A stretch of DNA of 64,000 bases. It comes from Sphingomonas sp. 28-66-16. Lineage in GTDB: Bacteria > Pseudomonadota > Alphaproteobacteria > Sphingomonadales > Sphingomonadaceae. Position 1 is the stretch's first letter. The number at the start of each line of letters is the position of its first letter. Positions 53,386 to 64,000 of this stretch are shown here, in pieces. The position numbers and the translations under genes are program-made. The notes under the pieces are model-generated. The model was not told where the DNA came from. It searched no databases and saw nothing but the letters and a program-made list of their open reading frames with translations. The stretch is from the NCBI GenBank assembly GCA_002281485.1, contig NCGF01000001.1, positions 124,001 to 188,000 on the forward strand. The letters run 5' to 3'.

Positions 53386-56300
53386 GGTTGAGCCTCCACG
53401 ATGGGCGCACCGGCGGCGGGCGGCTGTTTGCGGTGACGGCTGAGCCAGCCGCTCGCGCGATCGCCGAGCTTGCGGCTGATGACGTAGAAGCTCGGCGTGA
53501 ACAGCAGGCCGAAGGTCGTCACCCCGATCATCCCGAAGAAGACGGCGACGCCCAGCGCCCGCCGGAGTTCGGCGCCCGGCCCCGATCCGATCACCAGCGG
53601 CAGCGTGCCGAGGATGAAGGCGATCGAGGTCATCAGGATCGGCCGCAACCGTTGCTCTGCTGCATGTTCGGCGGCCGCGCGCAGGTCCATGCCGGCATCC
53701 TCGTTCTGCTTGGCGAATTCGACGATCAGGATCGCGTTCTTGGCCGCCAGCCCGATCAGCACGACGAGGCCGATCTGTGTCAGGATATTGTTGTCGAGTC
53801 CCATCAGGTTCACCCCGACAATCGCCGCGAGCAGGCACATCGGCACGATCAGGATGACGGCAAAAGGCAGTACCAGGCTTTCATAATTGGCGGCGAGCAG
53901 CAGGAAGACGAACAACACCGCAAGCCCGAAAACCAGGGTACCCGTGTTGCCCGCCTGTTGCTGTTCGAAGGCCAGCTCGGTCCATTCGAAGCTCATGCCG
54001 GCGGGCAGCGTCTCGCTGGCGATCTTCGCCATGGTCTTGAGCGACTGGCCCGACGAATAGCCATGCGCGGTATCTCCCTGCAGTTCCGCCGAAGGATAGA
54101 GATTGTAGCGCACCACCCGATAGGGGCCGCTGTCGTTCTTGAGCGTCATCACCGCGTCGAGCGGCACCATCGCCCCCGCCGCCGAGCGCGTCTTGAGCTT
54201 GCCGACATCGGCGATCTCGTCGCGATACGGCGCGTCGGCCTGCGCGGTCACCCGATAGGTGCGGCCGAGAAAGTTGAAGTCGTTGATGTAGCTCGAGCCG
54301 AGATAGGTGCCGAGCGTGGAGAAGATGTTCGACACCGGCACGCCGAGTTGCTCGGCCCGCGCCCGATCGATATCGGCATAGAGCCGCGGGGTGCGGACGT
54401 TGAAGGTGGTGAAGCTGCTGGTGATGCCCGGGGTCTGGTTTGCCTTCATCATCATCGCAAAGGCGGCCTGTTCGAGCGCCGGATAGCCGGCATTGCCGCG
54501 ATCTTCGATCAGCATCTTCCAGCCGCCGCCGGTGCCGATCCCGCGCACCGGCGGCGGCGGGATGACGAGCAGCACGCCATCGGTGATCGGCCCCAGCGCC
54601 TGGCGGATCTCGTTGGCCACTGCATCGGCATATTTGCGGTCGCCACTCGGCTTGAGCGCGACGAACATCGCCGCGGCATTGGGCGCGGTCGCGAAGGTCG
54701 CGCCGTCGAGCCCGGCAAAGGCCACGGTCGCCTCGGTCGCCGGGTTCTTGAGCGCGATCGCCTGCGCGCGTTGAAGCACCTCGGTCGTGCGCTGCAACGA
54801 CGCGCCCGGCGGCAGCTGCGCAGCGACGATCAGATAGCCCTGGTCCTGCGCCGGGATGAAGCCCGTCGGCGTCGCGCCAAAGCGCCAGCCGGCGAGCCCG
54901 ATCAGCACGGCGTAGCAAATCACGATGATCCCGAGCGAGCGCACCGCGCGTGCCGTGAATTTGCCGAACCGGTCCGCCAGCGTGTCGAACCCGCGATTGA
55001 AGCCGCGCGCGAATTTGGCGCCATAGCCGCGCCAGCCCGGCGCCGGCGCCACGTCATGGCGTGGCTTCAGCACCAGCGCGGCGATTGCCGGCGACAGCGT
55101 CAGCGACACGAACGCCGAAATCGCCGTCGCCGAGACGATCGTGAGTGCGAACTGCTGATAGAATTGCCCCGAGATTCCCGGGATGAAGCTGGTCGGGATG
55201 AACACCCCGCACAGCACCAGCGCGATCGCGATCAGCGCGCCGGACACCTCGTCCATCGTCTCATGCGCGGCCTGGCGCGGGGTAAGCCCCTTTTCCTCCA
55301 TCAGCCGCTCGATATTCTCGACCACGACGATCGCGTCGTCGACGACGATGCCGATCGCCAGCACCATCCCGAACAGCGACAGATTGTTGATCGAAAAGCC
55401 GAACAGCGCGAGCGCGGCGAGACTGCCGATCAGCGACACCGGGATCGCGATGATCGGGATCAGCGCCGCGCGCCAGCTCTGGAGGAACAGCAGCACCACC
55501 AGCGCCACCAGCACCAGCGCCTCGCCGAGCGTATGGTACACCGCCTCGATCGAGGCCTGGATATATTCGGTGGGGTTATAGGGGATGCGATAGGTCAGCC
55601 CCGGCGGGAAGCTCGCCGAGGCGCGCTTGAGCTCGTCCTTCACCGCCTGCGCCGTCGTCAGCGCGTTCGACCCCGGCAGCTGGGTGATCGCGATCGCGGT
55701 GGTCGGCTGGCCGCTGAGGAAGGCGTTGATGCCATAGTCCTGCGCGCCGAGTTCGATCCGGGCGAGATCGCGCAGCCGCGTCAGCCGGCCTTCGGCATCG
55801 CGCTTGATGATGATCGCGCCGAATTGCTCGGGCGTGCTCAGCCGGCCCTCGGTCTGGATGCCGAGCTGGAACGCGGTTCCACCACGATTGAACGGCGGCT
55901 GCCCGACCGATCCGACCGCAACCTGCGCGTTTTGCGCCCGGATCGCCGAGGTGATCTCGTCGACCGTCAGGTTGCGCGCAGCGGCGAGATCGGGATCGAT
56001 CCACACCCGCATGTCATAATCGCGCCCGCCAAAGGTGCGCGTCCCGCCGACGCCCTGGATACGCGCCAGCCGGTCGATGATCTGGGTCGTGGCATAGTTT
56101 GAAATATATTGCTGGCTGAGCGACTTGTCCGGCGAATATAGCGTCGCCACCAGCAGGATGTCGGGCGAATTCTTGCGCACCGTCACGCCGATCTGGCGCA
56201 CTTCTTCGGGCAGGCGCGGCTCGGCGGACGAGACGCGGTTCTGCACCAGCACCTGCGCCTGATCGACATTGGTGCCCTGTTTGAACGTCACCGTGATCGC

Positions 56301-56570
56301 GATCGCGCCGTCGCCGGTCGACGACGAGGACATGTAGATCATGTTCTCGACGCCGTTGATCGATTCCTCGAGCGGCGCGGCGACGGTTTCGGCGAGCGTT
56401 TCGGCGGTAGCGCCCGGATAGGTGGCGCTCACCACCACCGTCGGCGGGGCGATCTCGGGATATTGCGCGACCGGCAGCCCCGGATAGGCGACCAGGCCGA
56501 AGACGATGATCAGCACCGACAGCACGCAGGCGAAGATCGGCCGATCGATGAAAAAATGCGGGAAGCGCAT
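53382..56570 (-). CDS. RND efflux pump inner-membrane transporter (HAE1 family)
   Basis: A 1062-residue twelve-helix proton-driven exporter. It starts MRFPHFFIDRPIFACVLSVL, as HAE1 pumps do. The helix-4 proton-relay Asp pair lies in LAIGIVVDDAIVVVENIERL (about residues 398-417), and VLIGLAAKNAILIVEFAKQN marks helix 10. Periplasmic porter and docking domains are full length. The substrates are not inferable; AcrB/MexB-like hydrophobic drugs are typical. It lies 4 bases downstream of the adaptor gene. Confidence 0.97.
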   Translation of the reverse strand: MRFPHFFIDRPIFACVLSVLIIVFGLVAYPGLPVAQYPEIAPPTVVVSATYPGATAETLAETVAAPLEESINGVENMIYMSSSSTGDGAIAITVTFKQGTNVDQAQVLVQNRVSSAEPRLPEEVRQIGVTVRKNSPDILLVATLYSPDKSLSQQYISNYATTQIIDRLARIQGVGGTRTFGGRDYDMRVWIDPDLAAARNLTVDEITSAIRAQNAQVAVGSVGQPPFNRGGTAFQLGIQTEGRLSTPEQFGAIIIKRDAEGRLTRLRDLARIELGAQDYGINAFLSGQPTTAIAITQLPGSNALTTAQAVKDELKRASASFPPGLTYRIPYNPTEYIQASIEAVYHTLGEALVLVALVVLLFLQSWRAALIPIIAIPVSLIGSLAALALFGFSINNLSLFGMVLAIGIVVDDAIVVVENIERLMEEKGLTPRQAAHETMDEVSGALIAIALVLCGVFIPTSFIPGISGQFYQQFALTIVSATAISAFVSLTLSPAIAALVLKPRHDVAPAPGWRGYGAKFARGFNRGFDTLADRFGKFTARAVRSLGIIVICYAVLIGLAGWRFGATPTGFIPAQDQGYLIVAAQLPPGASLQRTTEVLQRAQAIALKNPATEATVAFAGLDGATFATAPNAAAMFVALKPSGDRKYADAVANEIRQALGPITDGVLLVIPPPPVRGIGTGGGWKMLIEDRGNAGYPALEQAAFAMMMKANQTPGITSSFTTFNVRTPRLYADIDRARAEQLGVPVSNIFSTLGTYLGSSYINDFNFLGRTYRVTAQADAPYRDEIADVGKLKTRSAAGAMVPLDAVMTLKNDSGPYRVVRYNLYPSAELQGDTAHGYSSGQSLKTMAKIASETLPAGMSFEWTELAFEQQQAGNTGTLVFGLAVLFVFLLLAANYESLVLPFAVILIVPMCLLAAIVGVNLMGLDNNILTQIGLVVLIGLAAKNAILIVEFAKQNEDAGMDLRAAAEHAAEQRLRPILMTSIAFILGTLPLVIGSGPGAELRRALGVAVFFGMIGVTTFGLLFTPSFYVISRKLGDRASGWLSRHRKQPPAAGAPIVEAQP

Positions 56571-56574
56571 GGCC

Positions 56575-57780
56575 CTATCGCACCACGGCTTCAGCGGCGG
56601 GCGGCGCCGAGATCGGCTCGGAGACGGGCGAGGTGTTGGACGCGCGGGGCTTCAACTGAGTCATCGTCGCCTTCACGGGCATCCCCGGCTGCAGGCGGGT
56701 CAGGCCGTTGATGACGACATGATCGGTCGGCGCGATCCCTTCGCGCACCACCCGCAATCCCTCCACCGGCGGCCCGGTAACGACCGGGCGCGGCGCGACC
56801 TTGCCGTCCTTGCCGACGACATAGACGAGCTTGCGGGTTTGATCGGTGATGATCGCCTCATCGGGCACCAGCATCGCGTGATAGGTGCCCGACCCGAGCA
56901 GCCGCGCGCGGCCGAACAGCCCCGGCGTCAGAAAGCCATCGGGGTTGGAGACCACGGCATGCGCACGGATCGTGCCCGAATTGGGGTCGATCGCATTGTC
57001 GACGAACTCCATCCGCCCGTGCCAGCGATAGCCGCTCTCGTCTGCGAGCTGGATTTCGACCGGATTGGCGGTGGTGCGCGACGAGCCGCGCTCGCCGGCC
57101 TTATCCTGGCGCAGATATTTGAGGTAGAAACTCTCCGCCCCGTCGAACGAGAACCAGATCGGATCGGTCGAAACGACGCGGGTCAGTACGGTCTGGCCAT
57201 CGGCGACGAGATTGCCGCGGCTGACCTTGCGGTCCGATACGCGCCCGGTGATCGGCGATCGCACGGTCGTGAAGCCGAGATTGAGCATCGCGGCGCTGGC
57301 CTGAGCGCGCGCCGCTTCCAGATCGGCATTGGCGGTTCGCTGCGCAGCCTGCTTGGTCTCGAATTCCTCCTTCGAGATTGCCTGTGCGTCGAGCAACGTC
57401 TTTGCGCGGTTCAGCTCGGTGGTCGCGTTGGCGAGCGAGGCGCGGGCCTTCGACACCGCCGCCTGCGCCTGCATCAGCGTGGCACGATAGGGGCGCGGAT
57501 CGATCGTGAACAAGGCCTGTCCCTTGCGTACCGTCTGGCCATCGCGGAACAGCACCTGATCGATCGCGCCCGAAACGCGCGGGCGGATCTCGACGTCCTG
57601 GATCGCCTCGAATCGCCCGATATATTCGTCCCAATCGACGATATCGCGCTGCAGCGGGGTGGCCACGGTCACCTGGGTCGGCGGCGGCGCCGGCGGCGGC
57701 GCACTGTTCGAGCAGGCGCCGATCGCTGCCGCGAGGGCGCTCGTGATGACCAGCCGAAATGCTGTGGACGATGTGCTCAT
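56575..57780 (-). CDS. RND efflux periplasmic adaptor (membrane fusion) lipoprotein
   Basis: A 401-residue MFP. A lipobox at AAAIGACSNSAPPP (cleavage before Cys 23) anchors it in the inner membrane. A barrel-sandwich hybrid domain flanks a coiled-coil hairpin (about residues 98-165; PYRATLMQAQAAVSKARASL, then SKEEFETKQAAQRTANADLE). Beta-barrel and membrane-proximal domains follow (VRSPITGRVSDRKVSRGNLV, DPNSGTIRAHAVVSNPDGFL). It is first in the operon adaptor-pump-channel. About 184 bases upstream separate it from the MFS gene; no regulator is present there. Confidence 0.95.
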   Translation of the reverse strand: MSTSSTAFRLVITSALAAAIGACSNSAPPPAPPPTQVTVATPLQRDIVDWDEYIGRFEAIQDVEIRPRVSGAIDQVLFRDGQTVRKGQALFTIDPRPYRATLMQAQAAVSKARASLANATTELNRAKTLLDAQAISKEEFETKQAAQRTANADLEAARAQASAAMLNLGFTTVRSPITGRVSDRKVSRGNLVADGQTVLTRVVSTDPIWFSFDGAESFYLKYLRQDKAGERGSSRTTANPVEIQLADESGYRWHGRMEFVDNAIDPNSGTIRAHAVVSNPDGFLTPGLFGRARLLGSGTYHAMLVPDEAIITDQTRKLVYVVGKDGKVAPRPVVTGPPVEGLRVVREGIAPTDHVVINGLTRLQPGMPVKATMTQLKPRASNTSPVSEPISAPPAAEAVVR

Positions 57781-57964
57781 CCGGGATCCCCTTGTTCGAA
57801 GCGCGCCGAGCGTGCGCCCCGGTGCCGTGCCCGTACCGCGAGTGATTGCTGCACTGCACCGTGCCCAAAAGTGCGAATGACGGTACCTGATTGCAAGAGG
57901 GCCGAGGTGAGCGACCTCGATTTATTTCGGCAGGCGATCGATCGGCCGCGCCCGTCCCGACCGG

Positions 57965-59476
57965 TCAGGCGAGCGCGGGCCGGCGGGGGCGAGTCGGTTC
58001 GGGATCGCCGATCCGCAGCATCGCCAGCGCCGCGATCGCCATCACCGTCGCCGCCACCAGCATCGTCCAGATCGGCTCGGTGGGGAAGAAGGCGCGGATC
58101 ACCCCGCCCATGATCGTCGACACCAGCAGCTGCGGCAGGACGATGAAAAAATTGAAGATACCCATGTAGATACCGAGCTTTTCGGGCGGGAGGACGCCGG
58201 CCAGAATCACATAGGGCATCGTCAGGATCGACGCCCAGGCGATGCCGACCCCGATCATCGGCACGATCAGCGCCTGCGAATCGCGGATCACCAGCAGCGA
58301 CGCATAAGCCGCCGCTCCCGCGAGCAGGCAGATCAGATGGGTCCGCGCCGGTCCGATCCGGCGCGCGATTGCGGGCAAGGCAAAGGCGGCAAGCGTCGCT
58401 ACCCCGCTATAGATCGCGAACAGCACCCCGACCCAGTTGCCGGCCTGATTGAACCCCGGCGAGGCGGGATCGGTGGCTCCGAACACATATTGGGCGACCA
58501 CCGGCGTCATGTAGATCCACATGATGATCAGCGCGCCCCAGGTGAAGAACTGCACCAGCGCGAGCTTGCGCATCGTCGGCGGCATCGTCACCAGATCGCT
58601 CATGATCTGGACGAGCAGCCCGTCGGTCCGCCCGGCCCGCACGAGCCGCCGCGCGATCAGCTGACCGACCCCGAAAACGACCAGCAAGACCGCGACGAAA
58701 TAGGCCTCGCGCGACAGGTTCGCCGCCCAGGCCGCCGCCGCCGCCGCGCCGCCGCCGACGATCCACCAAGCCCAGGCGCGCGGCGCGACGATCGCGTCAC
58801 TGGTGCCGGGCACCTGATCGGGCGCGCCGCCGTCCTCGAACGCCGCGAGCGTCGCCGGCGGGTATTCGCGCGTGCTGATCACCGTCCAGGCGACCGCCGC
58901 AAGCAGCAATATCCCGCCGAGATAAAAGCCGTAGCGCACGGTATCGGGCACCGCGCCGGGCGCGGCGACGTTGGCGACGCCGATCCGCTCGAGCAGATAG
59001 GGGGCCAGCGACGCCACGACGGCGCCGGCACCGATGAACCCGGTCTGGAAGGCGTAGCCCGCCGGGCGCTGATCCTTGCCGAGCATGTCGCCGACAAAGG
59101 CGCGGAACGGCTCCATCGAGATGTTGAGCGAGCCGTCGAGCAGCCACAGCGTGATCGCCGCCGCCCAGATCACCGGCGCGTTGGGCATGAAGAACAGCGC
59201 CAGCGTCGACAGGATCGCGCCGGCGAGAAAATAGGGCCGCCGCCGCCCGAGCGGGCCCCAGGTGCGATCGCTGTAATAGCCGATGATCGGCTGGACGAGC
59301 AGCCCGGTGAGCGGCGCTGCGATCCACATCAGGCCAAGATCGTCGAGCGGGGTGCCGAGCGACTGGAAAATCCGGCTGGCATTGGCGTTCTGGAGCGCAA
59401 AGCCGATCTGGATGCCGAAGAATCCGAACGAGATGTTCCACAGACCGAAATTGGTCTGGTGCGGCCGCTTGTTCAT
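57965..59476 (-). CDS. MFS/GPH-type sugar transporter (sucrose/maltose-like)
   Basis: A 503-residue twelve-helix permease. TPLDDLGLMWIAAPLTGLLV, GYYSDRTWGPLGRRRPYFLA (the loop 2-3 signature) and SMEPFRAFVGDMLGKDQRPA are characteristic of the SLC45/SuxC-type sugar:proton symporters of Sphingomonadales and Xanthomonas. A long loop between helices 6 and 7 is Pro/Gly-rich. The start is ATG 59476; the longer frame adds a basic 20-residue leader. It follows lacI by 84 bases with a hairpin between, suggesting a shared regulon with the TonB receptor. Confidence 0.88.
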   Translation of the reverse strand: MNKRPHQTNFGLWNISFGFFGIQIGFALQNANASRIFQSLGTPLDDLGLMWIAAPLTGLLVQPIIGYYSDRTWGPLGRRRPYFLAGAILSTLALFFMPNAPVIWAAAITLWLLDGSLNISMEPFRAFVGDMLGKDQRPAGYAFQTGFIGAGAVVASLAPYLLERIGVANVAAPGAVPDTVRYGFYLGGILLLAAVAWTVISTREYPPATLAAFEDGGAPDQVPGTSDAIVAPRAWAWWIVGGGAAAAAAWAANLSREAYFVAVLLVVFGVGQLIARRLVRAGRTDGLLVQIMSDLVTMPPTMRKLALVQFFTWGALIIMWIYMTPVVAQYVFGATDPASPGFNQAGNWVGVLFAIYSGVATLAAFALPAIARRIGPARTHLICLLAGAAAYASLLVIRDSQALIVPMIGVGIAWASILTMPYVILAGVLPPEKLGIYMGIFNFFIVLPQLLVSTIMGGVIRAFFPTEPIWTMLVAATVMAIAALAMLRIGDPEPTRPRRPALA

Positions 59477-59528
59477 CCTGCTCCCCGATCTGGTGTTCTC
59501 GCGCGCGAGGGTGGCAAAGCGCCGGCGC

Positions 59529-59552
59529 CCCGGCAATCGCGATTCTGCCGGG
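59529..59552 (-). terminator. Hairpin between lacI and the sugar permease gene
   Basis: A 7-bp perfect stem (CCCGGCA and TGCCGGG) with a 10-base loop lies 8 bases after the lacI stop on the minus strand. There is no real U-tract. It might attenuate readthrough from lacI or protect an mRNA end. Confidence 0.38.
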
Positions 59553-59560
59553 CCGGTCGG

Positions 59561-60592
59561 CTAGGCCGGCGCGTCCCCGCTCGAGCGCCGGACGACCAGC
59601 CGCACCGGCAGCGTCGCGCTCTCGGTCGGCTCGCCGCGGATCAGCGCCAGCAGCGTATCGACGAGCACCTCGCCGGCGAGCAGATAATTCTGGGCGACGG
59701 TGGTGAGCGGCGGATGGGTGAGGCCGGCGGCGGGAATATCGTCGAAACCCACCACCGCAACATCGCCGGGGACGCGCAGCCCGCGCTCCTCGAGCGCCTG
59801 GAGCGCGCCGATCGCGATCGTGTCGCTCGCCGCGAAGATCGCGTCGAACGCCTCGCCCCGATCGATCAGTGCGACGACGGCATCATAACCGGCCTGCTGG
59901 GTGTTGAGCGCATCGATCTGCAGCCCCGGATCGGGCACGATCCCGGCCTCGACTTGCGCGGCGCAACTGCCCAGATAGCGATCGTTGAATTCGGGATAGC
60001 CGCTTTCGGCGCGCCCCAGAAACGCGATCCGCCGCCGTCCGGCGCCGATCAGATGCGCGGCCGCGTCGTGACCGCCGCGGCGATTGTCGCAGCCGATCGT
60101 CGTCCCCGCCTGGCCCGGCTGGACCGAGCCCCAGCGCACGAAATGCGTGCCCTGCGCGACAAGCGACGCCAGCCGGCTGCGATAATCCTCGAAATCGCCA
60201 TAGCCGAGCAGGATCAGCCCGTCGGCCTTGTGGCTGTCTTCATAATCGACGTGCCAGTCGTTCGACATTTGCTGGAACGACGTGAGCAGATCATAGCCGC
60301 GCAACGCACAGGTGCGCGTCAACGAGCCGAGCATCGACAGGAAAAACGGATTGATCAGCGACTGATCGGGGGTCGGATCTTCGAAGAACAGCAGCGCGAG
60401 CGTATTCGACTGGCGCCGCCTGAGATTGGAGGCGTTCTTGTCGACGGTGTAATTGAGTTGGCGCGCGATCGCCTCGATGCGTTTGCGGGTCGCCTCGCTC
60501 ACCGAGGGGCTGCCGCTCAGCGCGCGCGACACGGTCGGCTGCGAGACGCCCGCGAGCTGCGCGATATCGAACGACGTGGGCTTTTCTTTCAT
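59561..60592 (-). CDS. LacI family transcriptional regulator
   Basis: A 343-residue regulator. The N-terminal helix-turn-helix and hinge are [20 protein letters not shown] (about residues 8-27), then [20 protein letters not shown]. The periplasmic-binding-protein-like core (about 60-343) includes [20 protein letters not shown] and [19 protein letters not shown], the GFDD segment being usual in LacI proteins. The ATG at 60592 gives the family N-terminus. It is divergent from the TonB-dependent receptor and upstream of the sugar permease, so it probably represses both in the absence of the sugar. Confidence 0.94.
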   Translation of the reverse strand: MKEKPTSFDIAQLAGVSQPTVSRALSGSPSVSEATRKRIEAIARQLNYTVDKNASNLRRRQSNTLALLFFEDPTPDQSLINPFFLSMLGSLTRTCALRGYDLLTSFQQMSNDWHVDYEDSHKADGLILLGYGDFEDYRSRLASLVAQGTHFVRWGSVQPGQAGTTIGCDNRRGGHDAAAHLIGAGRRRIAFLGRAESGYPEFNDRYLGSCAAQVEAGIVPDPGLQIDALNTQQAGYDAVVALIDRGEAFDAIFAASDTIAIGALQALEERGLRVPGDVAVVGFDDIPAAGLTHPPLTTVAQNYLLAGEVLVDTLLALIRGEPTESATLPVRLVVRRSSGDAPA

Positions 60593-60681
60593 CGGCGGCG
60601 TGCGCGCCTCTCCCCATACCCGGCTCGGCGAGTTTGGCCGTAACCTAGTCTCGCTCGCGCTGTGGCGAAAGAGCCACGTGA

Positions 60682-60689
60682 ATACGTAT
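60682..60689. promoter_or_regulatory. Palindrome ATACGTAT in the lacI/TonB-receptor divergent region, candidate LacI operator
   Basis: A perfect 8-bp palindrome with the central CG typical of LacI-family operators. It lies 90 bases from the lacI ATG and 137 bases from the receptor ATG, in the 233-base divergent gap. The 16-bp context GTGAATACGTATGTGC is only partly symmetric. The receptor gene has a strong GGAGGGG ribosome site. Confidence 0.42.
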
Positions 60690-60825
60690 GTGCGATTGTT
60701 GGCTTTGCGCGGCCAGCATTCCATCCAGCAGCACGTTCACATCAATTCGGCCCGGCGCGGATCGCGCAGGGCCCACCAGCCTGACCACTCCGCCAGACGG
60801 GGGCAGGCACTTAGGAGGGGCAATC

Positions 60826-64000
<3,175 letters not shown>

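Noticed and set aside
53388-56102. A 904-codon plus-strand open frame opposite the RND pump gene
   Set aside because: Entirely antisense to the pump gene, low-complexity product, no recognisable domain or ribosome site.

Overview
The window is a 64 kb, gene-dense, GC-rich chromosomal segment of an alphaproteobacterium. Gene content and order (rsfS-rlmH-envC-ctpA; cpoB-tilS-ftsH; pyrE-pdxJ-acpS-lepB; an aa3 cytochrome oxidase operon followed by thrC; a large SusC-like TonB receptor next to a tryptophan-halogenase-like flavoprotein) point to the Sphingomonadales, most likely Sphingomonas or a close relative. I see no rRNA, tRNA, CRISPR array, prophage or insertion sequence. No gene-free stretch exceeds about 240 bases. 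Many genes overlap by exactly 4 nt, a sign of tightly coupled operons.

Layout. 1-4640 (minus): proA, nadD, rsfS, rlmH, a degenerate LytM/EnvC-type protein and the start of a CtpA-type protease: NAD and proline synthesis, ribosome maintenance and cell-wall processing. 4734-6230: a DUF3667 membrane protein (plus) and a small exported Rap1a/Tai-like protein (minus). 6309-16998 (minus): lysC, a nitronate-monooxygenase-like flavoprotein, a TonB-like protein, ptsP, rodZ, cpoB, tilS and ftsH. 17052-23672: ubiG, a Tat-exported PhoD-type phosphatase, a GT39-type membrane glycosyltransferase, a GT4 glycosyltransferase, and a DUF2141 exported protein coupled to an unknown polytopic membrane protein. 23820-28156 (minus): pyrE-pdxJ-acpS-lepB followed by an AI-2E-type permease and maiA.

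28364-37077 (plus) is a respiratory operon: ctaC, ctaD, ctaB, a 44-residue membrane protein, ctaG, ctaE, a DUF983 gene and a SURF1 gene, then thrC and an rRNA-methyltransferase-like gene. Next come an orphan PAS/HisKA_2-type kinase (plus) and a minus-strand zincin-ccmA-ccmB unit. After these are phhB, a short-chain dehydrogenase, an osmoprotectant-type ABC importer whose permease is fused to its binding protein, and a CorA transporter.

45001-57780 (minus) is accessory in character. It holds a 1196-residue ABC permease fused to an M1 aminopeptidase-like domain with its ATPase, a 61-residue two-helix membrane protein, a ferritin-like/ferredoxin/double-CDGSH iron-sulfur fusion, and a complete RND tripartite efflux operon.

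57965-64000 is a sugar-uptake locus: an MFS/GPH-type sugar permease and a LacI regulator on the minus strand, divergent from a TonB-dependent receptor and the truncated halogenase-like gene. A palindrome between lacI and the receptor gene is a candidate operator. The locus probably takes up an alpha-glucoside and continues past the window.

Starts were moved from the longest open frame wherever domain position, neighbour overlap or a ribosome binding site argued for it. Functions are family assignments read from motifs by eye; no database search was possible.
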